This document shows, piece by piece, positions 57,792 through 60,760 of a DNA stretch of 60,760 nt (position 1 is the first letter of the stretch; each line of letters opens with the position of its first letter). Source of the DNA: Thiocystis minor (GTDB lineage: Bacteria > Pseudomonadota > Gammaproteobacteria > Chromatiales > Chromatiaceae); assembly GCF_016653465.1 (NCBI RefSeq), contig NZ_NHSQ01000087.1, positions 1 to 60,760 of the forward strand, in the 5' to 3' direction. The notes beneath the pieces are model-generated. The model saw only the letters and a list, made by a program, of their open reading frames with translations. It was not told the origin of the DNA and did not search any database. Both the position numbers and the translations under genes were made by a program.

Positions 57792-58430
57792 TCAAGATAC
57801 CGGGCGCGATCGAGCGGAAAGTCGTTGAATGAATGCCTGCTCCAGCCTTTGCGCATCCTCAGGCGCATTGAGATTGACGAAGCAGTCGGGTTGGTCGCTG
57901 AAATCGGCGAGGGCGACCCGGTGTCGGTCATACCAGAGATCGACCTTGCGCTCGCCGGCGGCGAGAAAGTCGCGCAGGCTGCCTGATAGCGAAACCGGCA
58001 ACAGCGCATGCACGGGCTGTCGCCGATTGCCCGTGGCCGCCACCGCCAGCTCTGCCTGCTGGTCGATCGTTGCCTGGGCGAGGCGTGCGCCCAGATCGGC
58101 GGGAGGTTGCGGACCGTCACATGGCAGGGTCAGTATCCAGGTGCTGCGAGCCGCGTTCATTGCGCTGAGAAAACCTGCCAGAGGGCCTTGAAACTCTTGT
58201 TCGAGATCGGTCACCACGGGGAAACCGTATGTGCCGTAACGGTCGATATTTCGATTCGCGCTGATGATCAGGGTCGTGACCTGAGGGGCGAGTGTCGCGA
58301 TGACCCATTCCACCAGTGGCCGCCCAGCGAAGGGTAGCAGTCCTTTGTCTTGACCGCCCATGCGACGTGCCTGCCCGCCGGCGAGGATGACGCCAGTGAT
58401 CGACTGCTTCGATGGAGGTTCGAGGTTCAT
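57792..58430 (-). CDS. mobA: Molybdenum cofactor guanylyltransferase MobA
   Basis: The 212-aa enzyme converts molybdopterin to its guanine dinucleotide form. The nucleotide-binding motif 'VILAGGQARRMGGQDKGLLP' is at about 14-33, followed by 'ISANRNIDRYGTYGFPVVTD', 'GPLAGFLSAM', 'TLPCDGPQPP' (metal-binding Asp) and 'QPVHALLPVSLSGSLRDFLA'. All are MobA hallmarks. It supports molybdoenzymes that must be encoded elsewhere. Confidence 0.94.
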   Translation of the reverse strand: MNLEPPSKQSITGVILAGGQARRMGGQDKGLLPFAGRPLVEWVIATLAPQVTTLIISANRNIDRYGTYGFPVVTDLEQEFQGPLAGFLSAMNAARSTWILTLPCDGPQPPADLGARLAQATIDQQAELAVAATGNRRQPVHALLPVSLSGSLRDFLAAGERKVDLWYDRHRVALADFSDQPDCFVNLNAPEDAQRLEQAFIQRLSARSRPVS

Positions 58431-58505
58431 GACGAAGCGTCAACACGGGCCGCGTCGCTCCGGGGAGCGAGCCGACGCGGTTCTCCGAGTGGACGTGGAC
58501 GCCGA

Positions 58506-59243
58506 TTACTCGATGACGACACGCGCGTTGAGGGTCTGAATCGGGCGGTTATTGGGGTGTCCCATGACCCGGGCGAATTTGCCGATCTGCTCGGTGGAGG
58601 CGGTCACCGGCTCCTTCAGAACCAGCCAGGTCACCCCTTCGGTACAGGGTGGGGTCGTCAGCGATCCGTTGAAACGGTAGTAGTCGCGGTTTCTCGGGAG
58701 CAGATTCTCGGCGGAGGCCAGGGCGGCGAGATGTGTCTTGTGATCGACCGTTTCGGGCATGTCCGCCCAAGGCACGATCAGCGCGGCGTTCTCGCCGCCT
58801 TCATTGAACATGACCGCGATCACGAGCAGGTTGCCGTCCTGGTCGGCGTGGACCAGATGCGCCTCCATCGGAAACGCTCGGCCGCCGATATGATTTTCGC
58901 TCGGCGTGTGGAAATGGAATTGCTTCAGCTCGTAATCGTGTCCGTCCAGGGTGATCGAACTGCCGGCCTGATAGTCGATCTGGATGGTATGTCCGTTGTT
59001 GATCTCATCGCTGCCGCCGGGGCTGTAATGAAATCCGATCGGTGGCAGTTGGCTGTCGACGAAGTTGGCCAGATCGATCGGCGCCTGATTTTTGCCGGTC
59101 TGGCAGGTGTTGAAATGGGGGTCAAGTTCGCCCCAGTGCTCCGGCCCCTCGGCGCCGGAATAACCCCAATGCGCGCCATGACCCGCGAGCGCGAGTCCGC
59201 TGCCGGCCATGAGGGTCAGTGCCATAAGCGTGGTTCGGTTCAT
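58506..59243 (-). CDS. Periplasmic alpha-carbonic anhydrase (intact active site)
   Basis: The 245-aa protein starts at ATG 59243 with a signal peptide ('MNRTTLMALTLMAGSGLALA', cleavage near 20). The alpha-CA motifs are complete: 'HWGYSGAEGPEHWGELD', 'KNQAPIDL', 'NNGHTIQI', the zinc ligands His110 and His112 in 'KQFHFHTPSEN', His129 in 'MEAHLVHADQ', and 'GSLTTPPCTEGVTWLVL'. It should catalyse CO2/bicarbonate exchange outside the cytoplasm. Contrast with the homologue at 23595-24404, which lacks the first ligand. Confidence 0.95.
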   Translation of the reverse strand: MNRTTLMALTLMAGSGLALAGHGAHWGYSGAEGPEHWGELDPHFNTCQTGKNQAPIDLANFVDSQLPPIGFHYSPGGSDEINNGHTIQIDYQAGSSITLDGHDYELKQFHFHTPSENHIGGRAFPMEAHLVHADQDGNLLVIAVMFNEGGENAALIVPWADMPETVDHKTHLAALASAENLLPRNRDYYRFNGSLTTPPCTEGVTWLVLKEPVTASTEQIGKFARVMGHPNNRPIQTLNARVVIE

Positions 59244-59381
59244 CTTTTTCCTCGTTATTGTTGTGGATGTCGGCAGGCCGACGCGAAGGACGAATGTCCG
59301 TTCGAGCCACAAGATTACAACAATTTTCGTCAGGCATTGAGCGTGTCGCGCGGGGCGAATCCAAGGCTCCGGCGCTCAAGG

Positions 59382-60389
59382 TTATTGGCCGCCAGACGGC
59401 TCTGGCGCGTGGTCGATCTCCTTGGAGCCTGCGGCCCGGATCTCCCGCAGGCGCGAGAGGATACGCTGTTCGAGCCAATAGTCGGGTCGCCAGGGGAGGG
59501 CGCCCGCGATGAAACCCACATGCCCGCCATGGGCGGCGAGCTCCAGTGTCACCCCAGGGCCGAGTTCGTGCTCCCAGGGGAGTGTGGTCGGGAACATGAA
59601 GGGATCGTCGGCGGCCTGGACGATCAGGGTCGGGGTCTCGATATGGGACAGGAAGGGTCGGCAACTGGCGCGGCTGTAGTACTCGAAAACTCCGGCGAAA
59701 CCGTGCAGTGGCGCTGTAATCTGGTCGTCGAACTGATTGAAGTCGCGGATGTCGTCCAGATCGACCGGGAGCGGCAAGGGCCGGTCCGCGAATTTACGCC
59801 GCAGGTTCGACTTGAGTCGGCTCAAGAGGTGGCGGCGATAGAGACGGGACAGCCCAAGATCCAGCCGGAGCATGGCGTCGCGCAGAACGAAGGGTACGGA
59901 GACCGCGATGGCGGCGCCGATCAGCGGTCGCTCGGTTTCGCCGAGATATTTGAGCAGAAGATTGGCGCCGAGCGAGAAGCCGACCGCGGCGGCGGGCGGT
60001 TCGTCATCGTCCTGGCGGAGCGCCGCGAGCACCTCGGCGAGATCCTCGGTCGCGCCCGAATGATAGGCGCGATCCAGCCGGTTCGGCTCCTGGGAGCAGC
60101 CGCGCAGATACATGAAGGTCGGCCGAAACCCTTCGCGGGCAAGAGTCGCGACGAGGCTGCCCGCGTAATGGGACTCCAGACTGCCTTCGAGCCCATGAAC
60201 GATCAGCACGCGCGGGCCGGCGGATCCGCCCAGCGCGAGGTCGATAAAATCGCCGTCGGCGAGTTCGATGCGCCGCCGGCTCAGGTTCGCGCTGGGCCGA
60301 TGCCGCGTCAGGCTGGGCCAGAGGGTTTGCAGATGCGCGCCGGGGAGCCACCAGGCCGGTCGAAAATCGCTTGTCGTGATTCTGCCCAT
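59382..60389 (-). CDS. YheT-family alpha/beta hydrolase
   Basis: The 335-aa protein has the YheT/UPF0017 pattern: 'FRPAWWLPGAHLQTLWPSLT', 'RVLIVHGLEGSLESHYAGSL', 'MYLRGCSQEPNRLDRAYHSG', the nucleophile elbow 'AVGFSLGANLLLKYLGE' (Ser in GFSLG), the acid in 'IVQAADDPFMFP' and the His in 'AAHGGHVGFI'. It is a predicted esterase or acyl hydrolase with no firmly established substrate. It is a stand-alone gene whose 5' end is only 11 bp from a MITE-like element. Confidence 0.9.
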   Translation of the reverse strand: MGRITTSDFRPAWWLPGAHLQTLWPSLTRHRPSANLSRRRIELADGDFIDLALGGSAGPRVLIVHGLEGSLESHYAGSLVATLAREGFRPTFMYLRGCSQEPNRLDRAYHSGATEDLAEVLAALRQDDDEPPAAAVGFSLGANLLLKYLGETERPLIGAAIAVSVPFVLRDAMLRLDLGLSRLYRRHLLSRLKSNLRRKFADRPLPLPVDLDDIRDFNQFDDQITAPLHGFAGVFEYYSRASCRPFLSHIETPTLIVQAADDPFMFPTTLPWEHELGPGVTLELAAHGGHVGFIAGALPWRPDYWLEQRILSRLREIRAAGSKEIDHAPEPSGGQ

Positions 60390-60400
60390 TCAGGCTCCGG

Positions 60401-60637
60401 TTAATTCTACTTTGTTACCTTCAAAAAATCTTTAAGTGTTTAAATTTTATGATAATAAACAAAAATACACATAAACAATAGGGTTCTAGTGGCGCGTTGA
60501 GCGCCTATAATCACCCATAAACCGCCAACATCTATCTTCAATAGGGGCATAGTAAATGAAGATTTATTGCGCCTAATAAAAAATAACTTAAAATTCATTA
60601 ATTTATGCGACAGTCAAAGTTAACAAAGTAGAATTAA
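60401..60637. mobile_element. AT-rich 237-bp MITE-like element with perfect 17-bp terminal inverted repeats
   Basis: TTAATTCTACTTTGTTA (60401-60417) is the exact reverse complement of 60621-60637. The interior is strongly AT-rich (far below the genomic base composition), contains no reading frame and has an inner GGCGCGTTGAGCGCC hairpin near 60492. Both ends begin with TTAA, which could be part of the repeat or a duplicated target. The element separates the YheT gene from a maturase fragment. A transposase able to move it is not in the window. Confidence 0.75.
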
Positions 60638-60760
60638 GGAACTGACGGCGCGTCACCGAACCCCGGTGGCGCTCAGGGACATGATCGGCGAGGTCAATCA
60701 AGCCCTCAGGGGCTGGTCAGGCTACTTCCACTACCGCAACTGCTCAAAGGTTCTTGGTCG
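60636..60760 (+). pseudogene. Group II intron reverse transcriptase/maturase fragment (cut by window edge)
   Basis: The frame from 60636 reads KELTARHRTPVALRDMIGEV then NQALRGWSGYFHYRNCSKVL, ending at the window edge. This is the maturase (GIIM) region of group II intron-encoded proteins (…ELT.R......M...N..LRGW..YF.YR). Its 5' part is missing: sequence to the left is the MITE-like element and then the unrelated YheT gene, so the intron protein is truncated here. Confidence 0.75.

Overview
The window looks like chromosome of a GC-rich gammaproteobacterium. The supporting evidence is a zipA-ligA pair, a bioB-bioF-bioH-bioC-bioD cluster, bolA, yciB and an encoded-CCA tRNA-Thr. The mix of a V/A-type ATPase, an Nfn/rubrerythrin fusion, multiheme cytochromes and two alpha-carbonic anhydrases fits an anaerobic or phototrophic sulfur-oxidising lineage such as Chromatiales. 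That placement is an inference: no photosynthesis or sulfur-oxidation gene lies in the window.

Left part (1-20 kb): An IS4-type transposase tail and an AT-rich barnase/barstar pair sit directly downstream of a V/A-type ATPase operon on the minus strand (G/H-like, C, I, K, F, E, A). The operon stops after subunit A, and subunits B and D are not in the window. Next come fabI (minus) and a divergent 1005-aa fusion of NfnA, NfnB and rubrerythrin-like domains. A 192-bp palindromic element precedes a peptide-type ABC importer (lipoprotein binding protein and two permeases, without ATPases). A BrnT/BrnA pair follows, then a transposon graveyard: an IS4 fragment, an intact IS5-family element and a degenerate IS21 istA.

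Middle (20-38 kb): zipA and ligA form a translationally coupled pair. They are followed by a small hypothetical protein and an alpha-carbonic anhydrase homologue that has lost one zinc-binding histidine. A multiheme cytochrome locus comes next: a pentaheme cytochrome on the minus strand, divergent from an HAO-like octaheme cytochrome and a tetraheme NapC/NirT protein. Then come a parvulin, a YciI-like protein, yciB, a sodium:alanine symporter, bolA, a degenerate P-loop protein and an ankyrin lipoprotein. Two tandem exported proteins with an identically spaced four-cysteine C-terminus and a GGDEF diguanylate cyclase complete this part.

Right part (38-60.8 kb): This begins with tRNA-Thr(CGU) and its sigma70 promoter, a methyltransferase and a DEAD-box helicase. 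An iron/cobalamin-type ABC importer lies convergent to the biotin operon. The biotin operon and comF diverge from a shared region holding a clear BirA operator. Further on are a transglutaminase / circularly permuted ATP-grasp-Alpha-E operon, a degenerate PAS-GGDEF-EAL protein, an Hsp20, mobA, an intact secreted alpha-carbonic anhydrase and a YheT-type hydrolase. The window ends in an AT-rich 237-bp element with perfect 17-bp terminal inverted repeats that start with TTAA, abutting a group II intron maturase fragment.

All calls rest on reading the sequence and on remembered family motifs. No database search was run.
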